Shown: positions 1 through 8,905, counted from the first letter of the stretch. The stretch is DNA of 64,000 bases from Bradyrhizobium sp. CB2312 (GCF_029714425.1 NZ_CP121668.1:3679501-3743500), one strand, 5' to 3'. Notes: a model not told the origin generated them from the letters alone. Numbers and translations are program-made.

Positions 1-68
1 TTGGAAAACTGAGCCTCCTCGCGCGTTTCCAGGATCAGGATGCGGGTGCCATTCAAGCGGTCGGCCAT
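1..68 (-). CDS. N-terminus of a gene cut by the window edge, possibly uroporphyrinogen-III synthase-like
   Basis: Reading leftward from an ATG at 68 gives about 22 residues beginning MADRLNGTRILILETREE with no stop before the window edge. A hydrophobic strand followed by an E-T-R-E motif right after the start is typical of the HemD (uroporphyrinogen-III synthase) fold, but the fragment is too short to prove it. It is divergent from purU across a 144-base gap that would hold both promoters. That there is a coding start here is fairly likely; the product name is a guess. Confidence 0.4.
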   Translation of the reverse strand, partial: MADRLNGTRILILETREEAQFS

Positions 69-212
69 GGGCGTGCTCCGGTCAGTCAAATCGCAATGGA
101 CCATTCATCCTGACTCCGCGGTCGGGATTGGCGCAAGGGCAGGGTCGGTGCTAGAGCAGGGCGCAAATCGCGGAGCGTTCCGCAGCCCTTGCACAAACCT
201 TCATCAAGAGCC

Positions 213-1076
213 ATGCCCGACCATCAATATGTGCTGACCCTGTCCTGTCCGGATCGCCCCGGCATCGTCTCGGCGGTGTCGACCTTCCTGGCTAATTCCG
301 GACAGAACATTCTCGACGCCCAGCAGTTCGACGACGTCGAGACCAAGAAGTTCTTCATGCGCGTGGTGTTCACCGCCGCCGATCTCGCCGTGGAACTGTC
401 TGCGCTTCAGACCGGCTTTGCCGCGATCGCGGAGCGTTTCGGCATGGACTGGCAGATGCGCGATCGCGCTGCGCATCGCAAGGTGATGCTGCTGGTGTCG
501 AAGTCGGACCATTGCCTGGTCGACATCCTCTATCGCTGGCGCACCGGCGAATTGCCGATGACGCTCGCCGCGATCGTCTCCAACCATCCGCGCGAGGTCT
601 ATGCCGGGCTCGATTTCGGCGGCATCCCGTTCCACCATCTGCCGATCACGAAGGACACCAAGCCCGAGCAGGAGGCGCAGATCCTCGATCTCGTCGCCCA
701 GACCGGGACCGATCTCGTCGTGCTCGCCCGCTATATGCAGATCCTGTCCGACGATCTCTCGGCAAAGCTTTCCGGGCGCTGCATCAACATCCACCACTCG
801 TTCCTGCCGGGCTTCAAGGGCGCAAAGCCCTATCACCAGGCGCATGAGCGCGGCGTCAAGCTGATCGGCGCGACCGCCCATTACGTCACGCGCGACCTCG
901 ACGAAGGCCCGATCATCGATCAGGACGTCGAGCGCATCAGCCATCGCGACACTCCGGAAGATCTCGTCCGCAAGGGCCGCGACATCGAACGCCGCGTGCT
1001 CGCGCGCGCGATCCGCTATCATCTCGATGACCGCGTGATCCTCAACGGGCGCAAGACCGTGGTGTTCGTAGATTAG
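213..1076 (+). CDS. purU: Formyltetrahydrofolate deformylase PurU
   Basis: The 287-aa cytosolic enzyme hydrolyses 10-formyl-THF to THF and formate, balancing one-carbon pools and supplying formate for purine synthesis. Residues 1–80 form an ACT-type regulatory domain starting with the typical [16 protein letters not shown]. The rest is a formyltransferase-like domain with the [16 protein letters not shown] motif holding the catalytic Asn and His, and the [16 protein letters not shown] motif with the catalytic Asp. The ATG at 213 was chosen over an upstream in-frame ATG at 189 because the family starts just before the ACT strand and 280–290 aa is the normal length. It stands alone and is convergent with the next gene. 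Confidence 0.95.
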   Translation: MPDHQYVLTLSCPDRPGIVSAVSTFLANSGQNILDAQQFDDVETKKFFMRVVFTAADLAVELSALQTGFAAIAERFGMDWQMRDRAAHRKVMLLVSKSDHCLVDILYRWRTGELPMTLAAIVSNHPREVYAGLDFGGIPFHHLPITKDTKPEQEAQILDLVAQTGTDLVVLARYMQILSDDLSAKLSGRCINIHHSFLPGFKGAKPYHQAHERGVKLIGATAHYVTRDLDEGPIIDQDVERISHRDTPEDLVRKGRDIERRVLARAIRYHLDDRVILNGRKTVVFVD

Positions 1077-1144
1077 CGAATAGTGAGTGGCGAGTAGCGA
1101 ATAGAAGCGTGGCCATTCGCCACTTTTATTCGCCATTCGCTCCC
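1077..1144. repeat. Small inverted repeat between convergent genes
   Basis: The intergenic stretch is built from repeated 'gcgaata' and 'gtggcga' words on the left and their complements ('cattcgccac', 'attcgccattcgc') on the right, so the strand can fold back on itself. Lying between convergent stops, it may end transcription in both directions, though there is no clear T-run. Confidence 0.5.
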
Positions 1145-1429
1145 TTAACGCACCGCGCCGCCCGACGTTGACCCCGTCGCGCCCTTCTGCGCCTGCTCTT
1201 CCTTCTCGCGATCGGCCGCCGGCATCAGTCGCTTGCGTTCGCGTTCCTTCATGTAGGCGTCGTATTGCGGTGTGCCCGGCCGCGGCGGGGCATCCGCCGG
1301 CAGGCCGCCGGCCCATTGCGGAATGTAGTCGCCCATGCCGGACGACAGTCTCTCGTTGACCGTGCCGCAGCCGCACAGCCCCGCGGCGAGCACGGTGAGG
1401 GCGAGGACGGAGCGGAAAGGCTTGGGCAT
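1145..1429 (-). CDS. Small putative lipoprotein
   Basis: A 94-aa protein with a Lys/Arg-containing N-terminus, a hydrophobic core and the lipobox L-C-G-C near residues 18–21, so it is probably cleaved by signal peptidase II and anchored by a lipidated Cys. The mature part is short, polar and rich in Pro, Gly and charged residues (a K-E-R-E-R-K-R run near residue 62), with no domain I recognise. Its role is unknown; localisation to the periplasmic face of a membrane is inferred from the lipobox. It is convergent with purU and divergent from the Liv-type operon. Confidence 0.7.
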   Translation of the reverse strand: MPKPFRSVLALTVLAAGLCGCGTVNERLSSGMGDYIPQWAGGLPADAPPRPGTPQYDAYMKERERKRLMPAADREKEEQAQKGATGSTSGGAVR

Positions 1430-1676
1430 TGTGGGAGCGCGGCTTCTGTCATGGGGCGCCAGTTCGGGCTGGCGTCGGGAGAGTAGCCTTCAACAAGGTA
1501 AAATAGGCTTATTCGAGGTAGGTAATTGGTTACCGAGTCTTAACCACCACGACCTCGCCGATGTCCGAATTCTGCAAAAGGTGGACGAAATCCTCCATCC
1601 ACGCGGCTGCTCACGTTCCTAGACTGCGACGGAAGGCTCGCGACAAATTGGCTTGGGCAGCGGAGGGGCTTTTTCG

Positions 1677-1715
1677 TTGACAGGTCCATTTTATTTGTAC
1701 AATCGTCCAAATGGA
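1677..1715 (+). promoter_or_regulatory. Candidate promoter with overlapping inverted repeat
   Basis: A perfect TTGACA at 1677–1682 is followed after 15 bases by TACAAT at 1698–1703. The spacing is short for sigma-70 but both hexamers are good. A 7-bp inverted repeat, TCCATTT (1685–1691) and AAATGGA (1709–1715), straddles the -10, as an operator would. It lies about 240 bases upstream of the binding-protein gene at 1952, in the 520-base gap after the lipoprotein gene. The rest of that gap shows only the palindrome at 1857. Confidence 0.4.
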
Positions 1716-1856
1716 GGCGGGCACGAGCGGGAAACTCAGTTACCCTAACGTAACCGCGACACCGCTCCTTGCCGTCGGCAAATCGGAACGCTCGGCTTGC
1801 GCCGAAGGGTCGCCAAACGTCCGATTGACAATGAGGGCGCGAAAGACGCCATGTGG

Positions 1857-1872
1857 CGCGCGATATCGCGCG
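1857..1872. promoter_or_regulatory. 16-bp perfect palindrome upstream of the ABC operon
   Basis: CGCGCGATATCGCGCG is a perfect palindrome 80 bases ahead of the binding-protein start. It could be a regulator site or chance in a GC-rich gap. A TTGACA at 1825–1830 lies just upstream but has no convincing -10. Confidence 0.3.
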
Positions 1873-1951
1873 TGCGTGAGCTAAACTGAGGCAAGGACCG
1901 GGCACTCGGTCCGCCGCACAAGAGGTCAGGAATGAAGGGGAGGGACATTTG

Positions 1952-3130
1952 ATGTTCGAACGCAAAGTGTTTTCGCGCACCGCAGCAGCGGCCGCTATCG
2001 CAGGCCTTGCAGTGCTCGCGCCGGCCAAGGCCGAGGACACCGTCAAGGTCGGCCTGATCCTGCCGATGACCGGCGGCCAGGCTTCGACCGGCAAGCAGAT
2101 CGAGAACGCGATCAAGCTCTACATGCAGCAGAAGGGCGACACCGTCGCCGGCAAGAAGGTCGAGATCATCCTCAAGGATGACGCTGCGATTCCCGACAAG
2201 ACCAAGACGGCCGCGCAGGAGCTGATCGTCAACGACAAGGTCAATTTCATCGCCGGCTTCGGCGTGACGCCGGCGGCTCTTGCCGCTGCGCCGCTCGCCA
2301 CGCAGGCCAAGATTCCGGAAGTCGTGATGGCGGCCGGCACCTCCATCATCACCGAGCGCTCGCCCTACATCGTGCGCACCAGCTTCACCCTGGCGCAGTC
2401 TTCCACCATCATCGGCGACTGGGCGGTGAAGAACGGCATCAAGAAGGTCGCGACGCTCACCTCCGACTACGCGCCGGGCAATGATGCGCTCAACTTCTTC
2501 AAGCAGAATTTCACTGCCGGCGGTGGCGAGGTGGTCGAAGAGGTGAAGACGCCGCTGGCCAATCCCGATTTCGCGCCGTTCCTGCAGCGCATGAAGGATG
2601 CCAAGCCCGACGCGATCTTCGTGTTCGTGCCGGCCGGCCAGGGCGGCAACTTCATGAAGCAATATGCCGAACGTGGCCTCGACAAGGCCGGCATCAAGGT
2701 CATTGGGCCGGGTGACGTCACCGACGACGACCTGCTCAACAACATGGGCGACGCCGTGCTCGGCACGGTCACCGCGCACCTCTACTCGGCGGCGCATCCC
2801 TCGCAGATGAACAAGGACTTCGTCGCGGCCTACAAGAAAGCCTTCGGCAACCGTCCTGGCTTCATGGCGGTGAGCGGCTATGACGGCATCCACCTCATTT
2901 ACGAGGCGCTGAAGAAGACCAATGGCGATACCAACGGCGACAAGCTGATCGAGGCGATGAAGGGCCAGAAGTGGGAGAGCCCGCGCGGCCCGATCTCGAT
3001 CGACCCCGAGACCCGCGACATCGTGCAGAACATCTACATCCGCAAGGTCGAGAAGGTCGACGGCGAGCTCTACAACGTCGAGTTCGCGACCTTCGAAGCC
3101 GTCAAGGATCTCGGCAAGACCAAGAAGTGA
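1952..3130 (+). CDS. Branched-chain amino acid-type ABC transporter substrate-binding protein
   Basis: A 392-aa periplasmic binding protein. A Sec signal peptide (residues 1–26, ending A-K-A) is followed by a type I periplasmic-binding fold of the LivJ/LivK family, with the usual opening VKVGLILPMTGGQAS. ATG 1952 is used rather than the TTG one codon upstream, because a GGGGAGGGA Shine–Dalgarno-like run sits 7–9 bases ahead of it. It heads a six-gene operon with two permeases, two ATPases and a MetE-like protein. The ligand cannot be read from the sequence: paralogues bind leucine, aromatic acids, amides or other small carboxylates. A palindromic repeat in the gap before the permease gene could lower downstream expression. 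Confidence 0.9.
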   Translation: MFERKVFSRTAAAAAIAGLAVLAPAKAEDTVKVGLILPMTGGQASTGKQIENAIKLYMQQKGDTVAGKKVEIILKDDAAIPDKTKTAAQELIVNDKVNFIAGFGVTPAALAAAPLATQAKIPEVVMAAGTSIITERSPYIVRTSFTLAQSSTIIGDWAVKNGIKKVATLTSDYAPGNDALNFFKQNFTAGGGEVVEEVKTPLANPDFAPFLQRMKDAKPDAIFVFVPAGQGGNFMKQYAERGLDKAGIKVIGPGDVTDDDLLNNMGDAVLGTVTAHLYSAAHPSQMNKDFVAAYKKAFGNRPGFMAVSGYDGIHLIYEALKKTNGDTNGDKLIEAMKGQKWESPRGPISIDPETRDIVQNIYIRKVEKVDGELYNVEFATFEAVKDLGKTKK

Positions 3131-3143
3131 CACGCGAAAGCGC

Positions 3144-3235
3144 GTCATCCCGGGGCGCGCTTAGCGCGAACCCGGGATCTCGAGATTGTTGAAACGAGAT
3201 TCCGGGTTCAGCGCTGCGCGCTGCCCCGGAATGAC
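3144..3235. repeat. Palindromic intergenic repeat ('tcattcc-ggggcgc' family), copy 1
   Basis: The left arm, starting gtcatcccggggcgcgc, pairs with the right arm, ending gccccggaatgac, around a centre containing the complementary words 'gatctcgagatt' and 'aacgagatt'. The copy at 13740–13831 has the same architecture. Placed inside an operon, it could form a long RNA hairpin that protects or attenuates the transcript. Confidence 0.8.
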
Positions 3236-3264
3236 GAACGACTATCAGGATCAATCCAGCCTCG

Positions 3265-4134
3265 ATGACCGCGATCCTCACCAACCTGTTCGATGGCGTT
3301 GCCTATGGCATGCTGCTGTTCGTGCTTGCATGCGGGCTCGCGGTCACGCTCGGCCTGATGAACTTCGTCAACCTCGCCCACGGCGCCTTCGCCATGGCCG
3401 GCGGCTATGTCTGCATGGTGCTGGTCAACAGGATGGGCTGGCCGTTCTTCGCCGCGCTGCCGCTCGCCTTCGTCTCGTCGGCCGCGATCGGCATCTTGCT
3501 CGAGCGCACGCTCTACCGTCATCTCTATACGCGCAGCCATCTCGACCAGGTACTGTTCACCATCGGCCTGACCTTCATGTCGGTGGCAGCGGTCGACTAC
3601 ATCCAGGGCTCCTCGCGCGTCTTCATCAACCTGCCGGCCGCGCTGCAGGGCCAGTTCGACGTGTTCGGCGTCGGCATCGGCCGCTACCGGCTGATGATCA
3701 TCGTGATCTGTGGGCTGCTCACCATCGGCCTGCAGATGGTGCTGGCCAAGACGCGTTTCGGCAGTCGCCTGCGCGCCGCGGTCGACGATCCCCGCGCCGC
3801 GAGCGGCCTCGGCATCAACGTGCCGCAGGTGTTCGCCTTCACCTTCGCATTTGGATGCGGCCTCGCCGGCCTCGGCGGCGCGCTCAGCGCCGAGATCCTT
3901 GGCCTCGATCCGTATTTCCCGCTGAAGTTCATGATCTACTTCCTGATCGTGGTCACCGTCGGCGGCTCGTCCTCGATCACCGGCCCGTTCCTGGCCTCGC
4001 TCCTGCTCGGCATCGGCGACGTCGCCGGCAAATATTACGTGCCGAAGATGGGCCCCTTCGTGATCTACACCATGATGATCGTGATCCTGATCTGGCGCCC
4101 GAACGGCCTGTTCGGCCGCACGGCCGCGCGTTGA
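3265..4134 (+). CDS. livH: Branched-chain amino acid-type ABC permease, LivH subunit
   Basis: A 289-aa inner-membrane permease with about eight hydrophobic segments and the family motif near residue 35 (MNFVNLAHGAF), typical of LivH. The sequence GLGINVPQVFAFTFAFG and the cytoplasmic loop before it resemble the EAA-like ATPase contact. It pairs with the LivM-type subunit 8 bases downstream to form the membrane channel. Length and start are normal for the family. Confidence 0.92.
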   Translation: MTAILTNLFDGVAYGMLLFVLACGLAVTLGLMNFVNLAHGAFAMAGGYVCMVLVNRMGWPFFAALPLAFVSSAAIGILLERTLYRHLYTRSHLDQVLFTIGLTFMSVAAVDYIQGSSRVFINLPAALQGQFDVFGVGIGRYRLMIIVICGLLTIGLQMVLAKTRFGSRLRAAVDDPRAASGLGINVPQVFAFTFAFGCGLAGLGGALSAEILGLDPYFPLKFMIYFLIVVTVGGSSSITGPFLASLLLGIGDVAGKYYVPKMGPFVIYTMMIVILIWRPNGLFGRTAAR

Positions 4135-4142
4135 GTTTGCCG

Positions 4143-5171
4143 ATGAGCGCTTCTTCCGACGTCGGTTATCACGCCCAGCGCCAGGCGCGCTGGCACTATG
4201 GCGAAGTCGCCTTCTGGCTGATCGTGCTGGCCTGCGGCTTTCTGTTCCCCACGCGCTACCTGATCATGACCGACATCCTGCGCCTGGCGCTGTTCACGAT
4301 GTCGCTCGATCTGATCCTCGGCTATGCCGGCATCGTCTCGCTCGGCCATGCCGCCTTCTTCGGCGTCGGCGCCTATGCCGCGGGACTGCTTGCGCTGCAC
4401 GGCATCGTCAAGGAGCCTGTGCTGGCCCTGATCGTTGCCGGGCTGGCTGCGATGGTGCTCGGCTTTGCCACCAGCTTCCTGGTGATCCGCGGCGTCGACC
4501 TCACCCGGTTGATGGTCACGCTCGGCATCGCGCTGCTGCTGGAGGCGCTCGCCGAGCGCTTCTCCAACATCACCGGCGGCACCGACGGCCTGCAGGGGAT
4601 CGAGATGCAGCCGATCTTGGGCGAAATCCCGTTCGACATGTTCGGCAAGGCCGGCTTCTTCTATTCATTGGCCGTGCTGTTCCTGCTGTTTCTGTTCGCC
4701 CGCCGCGTCGTGCATTCCCCGTTCGGCCTGTCGCTGCGCGCGATCAAGAACAATCCGCTGCGGGCCGCCGCGATCGGCATCCCCGTCAACCGCCGCCTGA
4801 TCGCGATCTACACGTTAGCTGCGTTCTATGCCGGCATCGCCGGTGCGCTGTTCACCCAGACCACCGCGATCGCCTCGCTCGACGTGTTCGCCTTCGAGCG
4901 CTCCGCCGACCTGATGCTGGTGCTGGTCATCGGCGGCACCGGCTATCTCTATGGCGGACTGATCGGCGCGGTGATCTTCCGCATGCTCCAAGAGGTGTTC
5001 TCCACCATCACCCCGCAATACTGGCAGTTCTGGATCGGCCTCGTGCTGGTCGTGATCGTGCTGGTCGGCCGCCAGCGCCTGCATCGCTGGGTGCTGTATG
5101 TGCCGAATCTCGTCATCAAGCAGGTGGCCGGGCGCAAGGCCGTCGTCGCCGTGCCGGAGAGCGACGCATGA
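4143..5171 (+). CDS. livM: Branched-chain amino acid-type ABC permease, LivM subunit
   Basis: A 342-aa multi-spanning permease, partner of LivH, with the family signature GYAGIVSLGHAAFFGVGAY near residue 60 and the loop SPFGLSLRAIKNNPLRAAAIG, where the ATPases dock. ATG 4143 was chosen because the reading frame is open much further upstream but overlaps livH there and encodes no membrane protein. The stop overlaps the start of livG (ATGA), indicating translational coupling. Confidence 0.92.
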   Translation: MSASSDVGYHAQRQARWHYGEVAFWLIVLACGFLFPTRYLIMTDILRLALFTMSLDLILGYAGIVSLGHAAFFGVGAYAAGLLALHGIVKEPVLALIVAGLAAMVLGFATSFLVIRGVDLTRLMVTLGIALLLEALAERFSNITGGTDGLQGIEMQPILGEIPFDMFGKAGFFYSLAVLFLLFLFARRVVHSPFGLSLRAIKNNPLRAAAIGIPVNRRLIAIYTLAAFYAGIAGALFTQTTAIASLDVFAFERSADLMLVLVIGGTGYLYGGLIGAVIFRMLQEVFSTITPQYWQFWIGLVLVVIVLVGRQRLHRWVLYVPNLVIKQVAGRKAVVAVPESDA

Positions 5172-5923
5172 CCATCGCGCTCGAGACCCAGAACCTCGAA
5201 AAGACTTTTGGCGGCCTGCGCGTGACGCGCGACCTGTCGCTCAAGGTCAAGCAGGGTGCCCGTCACGCGTTGATCGGCCCGAACGGCGCCGGCAAGACCA
5301 CGGTCATCAACCAGCTCACCGGCGTGCTGAAGCCGAACTCCGGCCGCATCCTGCTCGAAGGCCAGGACATCACCGACCTGCCGGTGCACAAGCGCGTGCT
5401 GCGCGGCCTGTCGCGCACCTTCCAGATCAACCAGCTCTATCCCGACCTGACGCCACTGGAGACCATCGGCCTTGCCGTCTCCGAGCGCCTTGGTCATGGC
5501 GGCGACTGGTGGCGGCGGATGGGCACCCGCAATGATGTCAACGACGAGATCGCCGATCTGCTGACGCGCTTCCATTTGCTCGACGTCATGAACGAGCAGA
5601 CGGTCACGCTACCTTACGGCAAGCAGCGCCTGCTCGAGATCGCGGTCGCGATCGCCGCCAAGCCGCGCGTGCTGCTGCTCGACGAGCCCGCCGCCGGCGT
5701 GCCCGAGAGCGAGCGCCACGACATTCTCGCCGTCGTAGGCAGCCTGCCGCGCGACGTTACGGTGCTGCTGATCGAGCACGACATGGACCTCGTCTTCTCC
5801 TTTGCCGACCGCATCTCGGTGCTGGTTTCGGGCGCACTGCTGACCGAAGGCCCGCCTGAGCAGGTCGCGCGCGATCCGCAAGTGAAGGCGGTCTATCTCG
5901 GCGAGGAGGCGGTCAATGTCTGA
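5168..5923 (+). CDS. livG: Branched-chain amino acid-type ABC transporter ATPase, LivG
   Basis: A 251-aa cytosolic ATPase. Walker A is GPNGAGKTT near residues 38–46, Walker B is VLLLDEPAAGVPESE, the H-loop is in LIEHDMDLVF, and the C-terminal tail VYLGEEA is typical of LivG. The ABC signature reads LPYGKQRLLEIA in place of LSGGQ, which is normal for LivG. It overlaps livM by 4 bases and livF by 8 bases. Confidence 0.93.
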   Translation: MTIALETQNLEKTFGGLRVTRDLSLKVKQGARHALIGPNGAGKTTVINQLTGVLKPNSGRILLEGQDITDLPVHKRVLRGLSRTFQINQLYPDLTPLETIGLAVSERLGHGGDWWRRMGTRNDVNDEIADLLTRFHLLDVMNEQTVTLPYGKQRLLEIAVAIAAKPRVLLLDEPAAGVPESERHDILAVVGSLPRDVTVLLIEHDMDLVFSFADRISVLVSGALLTEGPPEQVARDPQVKAVYLGEEAVNV

Positions 5924-6632
5924 CCTGCTCGCGATTGACTCGCTGCGTGCCGGTTACGGCGAGGCGGTGGTGCTGCCCAACATGTCCCTGCGCCTCGCCG
6001 AGGGACAGGTGCTGGCGCTCCTGGGCCGCAACGGCACCGGCAAGACCACGCTGATCAACTCCATCGTCGGGGTCACCCGCCGCTTCTCCGGCACTGTCGG
6101 GCTCGCCGGCACCGATGTCACGTCCCTGCGGCCCGATCAGCGGGCGCGCGCCGGCATCGGCTGGGTGCCGCAGGAGCGCAACATCTTCCGCTCGCTGACG
6201 GTCGAGGAGAACATGACCGCGGTGGCCCAGCCCGGCCCTTGGACGGTCGAGAAGGTCTACGAGATGTTTCCGCGGCTGAAGGAGCGGCGGAGCAACTTTG
6301 GCAACCAGCTCTCCGGCGGCGAGCAGCAGATGCTGGCGATCGGCCGTGCGCTGACCCTCAACCCGAAGGTCCTGCTGCTGGACGAGCCGACCGAGGGCCT
6401 TGCGCCCATCATCGTCGAGGAGCTGCTGAAGGCAATCGGGACCATCACCCGGGCCGGCGGCATCTGCTCGATCATCGTCGAGCAGAATGCCCAAAAGATT
6501 CTGGGGCTTGCCGACCGCGTTGTGATATTGGAGCGCGGAACGATCGTCCACGACGCCCCGAGCGCCGCGCTGAAGGCCGACCCTTCGGTCCTGGAGCGCC
6601 ACCTCGGGGTCGCAGGGGCGGCGGCCCACTAG
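5916..6632 (+). CDS. livF: Branched-chain amino acid-type ABC transporter ATPase, LivF
   Basis: A 238-aa ATPase with Walker A GRNGTGKTT, signature LSGGEQQMLAIGRAL, Walker B LLLDEPTEGLAP and a His-equivalent loop IIVEQNAQ (Gln/Asn in place of the usual His, as in LivF). It completes the transporter with LivG. The MetE-like gene follows after 20 bases, in the same direction. Confidence 0.93.
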   Translation: MSDLLAIDSLRAGYGEAVVLPNMSLRLAEGQVLALLGRNGTGKTTLINSIVGVTRRFSGTVGLAGTDVTSLRPDQRARAGIGWVPQERNIFRSLTVEENMTAVAQPGPWTVEKVYEMFPRLKERRSNFGNQLSGGEQQMLAIGRALTLNPKVLLLDEPTEGLAPIIVEELLKAIGTITRAGGICSIIVEQNAQKILGLADRVVILERGTIVHDAPSAALKADPSVLERHLGVAGAAAH

Positions 6633-6652
6633 AAAATACCCGGGAGTACCAA

Positions 6653-7771
6653 ATGCAGCGAATCAAAGCCCCCTTCCGCGCCGACGAAGTCGGCAGCCTT
6701 CTGCGTCCCGCCAAGATCAAGGACGCCCGAGCCAAGCTCGAGAAGGGCGAGATCTCGGTCGACGATCTGCGCAAGATCGAGGACATGGAGATCGAGAAGG
6801 TCGTGCACAAGCAGGCCTCGATCGGCCTGAAGCTTGCGACCGACGGCGAATTCCGCCGTTCCTGGTGGCATTTCGACTTCCTCGCCAAGCTCACCGGTTG
6901 CGAGCTGTTCCATCCCGACACCGGCATCCAGTTCACGGGCGTGCAGACCCGTCATGACGCGGTGCGCGTGATCGACAAGCTCGATTTCCCCGACAGCCAC
7001 CCGATGCTGGACCACTTCCGCTTCCTGAAGAAGGTCGCCGACCAGGCCCACGTCACCGCCAAGATGACGATCCCGTCGCCGGCGGTGCTGCACTTCCGCG
7101 GCGGCCGCAAGTCGATCTCCAAGGACGTCTATCCCGATCTCGACGCCTTCTACGAGGACCTCGGCAAGACCTACCGCAAGGCGGTCAAGGCGTTCTACGA
7201 CGCCGGCTGCCGCTATCTCCAGTTCGACGACACCGTGTGGGCCTATCTCTGCTCGCAGGACGAATTGCAGAAGGCGCGCGAGCGCGGCGACAATCCGGAC
7301 GGTCTCCAACAGATCTATGCCCGCATCATCAACTACGCGCTGGCCGAGAAGCCGGCCGACATGGTGGTGACGACGCATGTCTGCCGCGGCAATTTCCGCT
7401 CGACCTGGATCTCCTCGGGCGGCTACGAGCCGGTGGCGGAGACCATGCTTGCCGGCACCAATTACGACGGCTACTTCCTCGAATACGACTCTGACCGCGC
7501 CGGCGGCTTCGAGCCGCTGCGCTTCCTGCCCAAGGGCAACAAGGTCGTCGTGGTCGGCGTCATCACCTCGAAGTTCGGCGAGCTCGAGAAGAAGGACGAC
7601 ATCAAGCGCCGTCTGGAAGAGGCCGCCAAGTTCGCCCCGCTGGAGCAGCTCGCGCTGTCGCCGCAATGCGGCTTCGCCTCGACCGAAGAGGGCAACATCC
7701 TCTCCGAGGAGGAGCAGTGGGCCAAGCTCGGTCTCGCGGTCGAGATCGCCAAGGAAGTGTGGGGCCAGTAA
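6653..7771 (+). CDS. MetE-like (cobalamin-independent methionine synthase C-terminal family) protein
   Basis: A 372-aa protein of the short MetE-like family (COG0620 type), which keeps the zinc-binding catalytic barrel but lacks the N-terminal half of full MetE (about 750 aa). Zinc-ligand candidates are His242 and Cys244 (THVC), Glu277 (LEYDSD) and Cys339 (PQCGF), matching the His-Cys-Glu-Cys set of MetE, so a thiol-alkylating reaction is plausible. The methyl donor is unknown; short homologues need not use methyl-tetrahydrofolate. The ATG at 6653, after a CCCGGGAGTACC leader, is preferred over an open frame running back through livF. Its place as last gene of the transporter operon suggests it acts on the imported compound. 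Confidence 0.8.
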   Translation: MQRIKAPFRADEVGSLLRPAKIKDARAKLEKGEISVDDLRKIEDMEIEKVVHKQASIGLKLATDGEFRRSWWHFDFLAKLTGCELFHPDTGIQFTGVQTRHDAVRVIDKLDFPDSHPMLDHFRFLKKVADQAHVTAKMTIPSPAVLHFRGGRKSISKDVYPDLDAFYEDLGKTYRKAVKAFYDAGCRYLQFDDTVWAYLCSQDELQKARERGDNPDGLQQIYARIINYALAEKPADMVVTTHVCRGNFRSTWISSGGYEPVAETMLAGTNYDGYFLEYDSDRAGGFEPLRFLPKGNKVVVVGVITSKFGELEKKDDIKRRLEEAAKFAPLEQLALSPQCGFASTEEGNILSEEEQWAKLGLAVEIAKEVWGQ

Positions 7772-7787
7772 GCCTCCGCATGCTCGC

Positions 7788-7814
7788 CGTCATTCCCCGC
7801 GAAAGCGGGGAATC
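7788..7814. repeat. Left piece of a palindromic repeat interrupted by the IS110 element
   Basis: gtcattccccgcgaaagcgg and the following ggaatc form a short hairpin (ccccgc/gcgggg). It looks like the left end of a longer composite repeat, whose remainder begins with aatccagtacgctg at 9097 on the far side of the transposase gene. Confidence 0.5.
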
Positions 7815-7954
7815 TACCGTGATGTTCGTCAAGGGGGCGATCACGGGCGAGAGTGCGGCATCGTGCTCGCCGGTCAAGGCGACCGCTGCGCGGCGGCGAT
7901 GCCGGCCTTGACCGGTTCCGCGCGTTGCCGCGTGAGCTTGGCGTGATCGACGGC

Positions 7955-8905
7955 TCATGCCGCAGGCTTGGCTGCGCGTCTCCAATCTGATCCGTCCCGG
8001 ATCATGGCGTTGAGCGTCACGAGCATTTTGCGCATCACGGCGCTGAGCGCGACCTTGCCCGGACGGTGATTGTCGTCGACCAGGCGCTGGTAGAAGGCCT
8101 TCATGACCGGATTGTGCTGGATGGCGCTGCGGGCGCCGTTGAAGAGTACTTTGCGCACGCCTGGGCGACCATGACCGGTGGACGCATGGCCGCGCCGCTT
8201 GCCACTGTCGCGGGCGTGTGGGGCAAGGCCGCAAAGCGCGGCAATTTTCTTGCCTGACAGATGTCCGAGCTCCGGCAGCTCGGCAATCAGGGTCTCCGCG
8301 ATGGCGGGGCCGGCTCCGCAGAAGGTCTGCAGCCGTTGGCTGGTCTGGGCATGCGCCGAGCTTGCGATGTACTCGGCAATGGCCTTATCGACGGCAGCCA
8401 GCGAACGCTCAAGGATGGCAATGACCGCCTGCAGACTCTTGCGGACAATGGCGCTGTCCACCACGTCACAGCGGCAGGTCTCGGCATGCAGCAGAGCCTG
8501 CAATTGCCGGCGCCGCGCCGTGAGTTCACGTAAGACCTCATCGGCCTCCGGAACCGGCTCGAGTTCGCGGCGAGTGAGCTCCTCGGCGGCAAAGCCGGCC
8601 AGTAATCTGGCGTCGATGGGGTCCGTCTTGGCCTTGATGCCACGCCGCCTGCGATAGGCGACGACTTCGTTCGGATGCACTTGCTTAAAGGCAACCTTCG
8701 CCCGGCTGAGACACCGGCGCAGATGCCGCTCATAGCCGCCTGTTGGTTCGAAAGCGACCAGCCCGATCGTGTCAGGGCCAATCTTGGCCAGCCAAGCGTC
8801 AATCGCGCGCTCATTGTTCGCGATCCGCTTCACCCGGCCATCGCCCGCGATGCCAATGTCGATCCATTCCTTGGCGACATCCATCCCGATCATCATCTTG
8901 CCCAT
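7955..8905 (-). CDS. IS110-family transposase (DEDD)
   Basis: A 316-aa protein with the full IS110 layout: an N-terminal RuvC-like DEDD domain with Asp9, Glu53 (FEPTGGYER), Asp95 and Asp98 (KTDPIDAR), a coiled linker (about 110–190), and the C-terminal transposase_20 domain. The latter carries GAGPAIAETLIAELPELG and the serine motif around Ser243 (HASTGHGR), the candidate recombination nucleophile. All catalytic residues are present, there is no frameshift, and the length is normal, so the enzyme looks intact. IS110 recombinases use a bridge RNA from a non-coding end of the element to choose target and donor. Confidence 0.93.
   Translation of the reverse strand: MGKMMIGMDVAKEWIDIGIAGDGRVKRIANNERAIDAWLAKIGPDTIGLVAFEPTGGYERHLRRCLSRAKVAFKQVHPNEVVAYRRRRGIKAKTDPIDARLLAGFAAEELTRRELEPVPEADEVLRELTARRRQLQALLHAETCRCDVVDSAIVRKSLQAVIAILERSLAAVDKAIAEYIASSAHAQTSQRLQTFCGAGPAIAETLIAELPELGHLSGKKIAALCGLAPHARDSGKRRGHASTGHGRPGVRKVLFNGARSAIQHNPVMKAFYQRLVDDNHRPGKVALSAVMRKMLVTLNAMIRDGSDWRRAAKPAA

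Noticed and set aside
204..3148. Long minus-strand frames opposite purU and the ABC binding-protein gene
   Set aside because: Same cause: antisense shadows of well-supported genes with low-complexity Arg/Ala/Gly-rich translations.
3186..5171. A 661-residue fusion ending in LivM
   Set aside because: The first part overlaps livH in another frame and is not membrane-like. LivM starts at 4143 with normal length.
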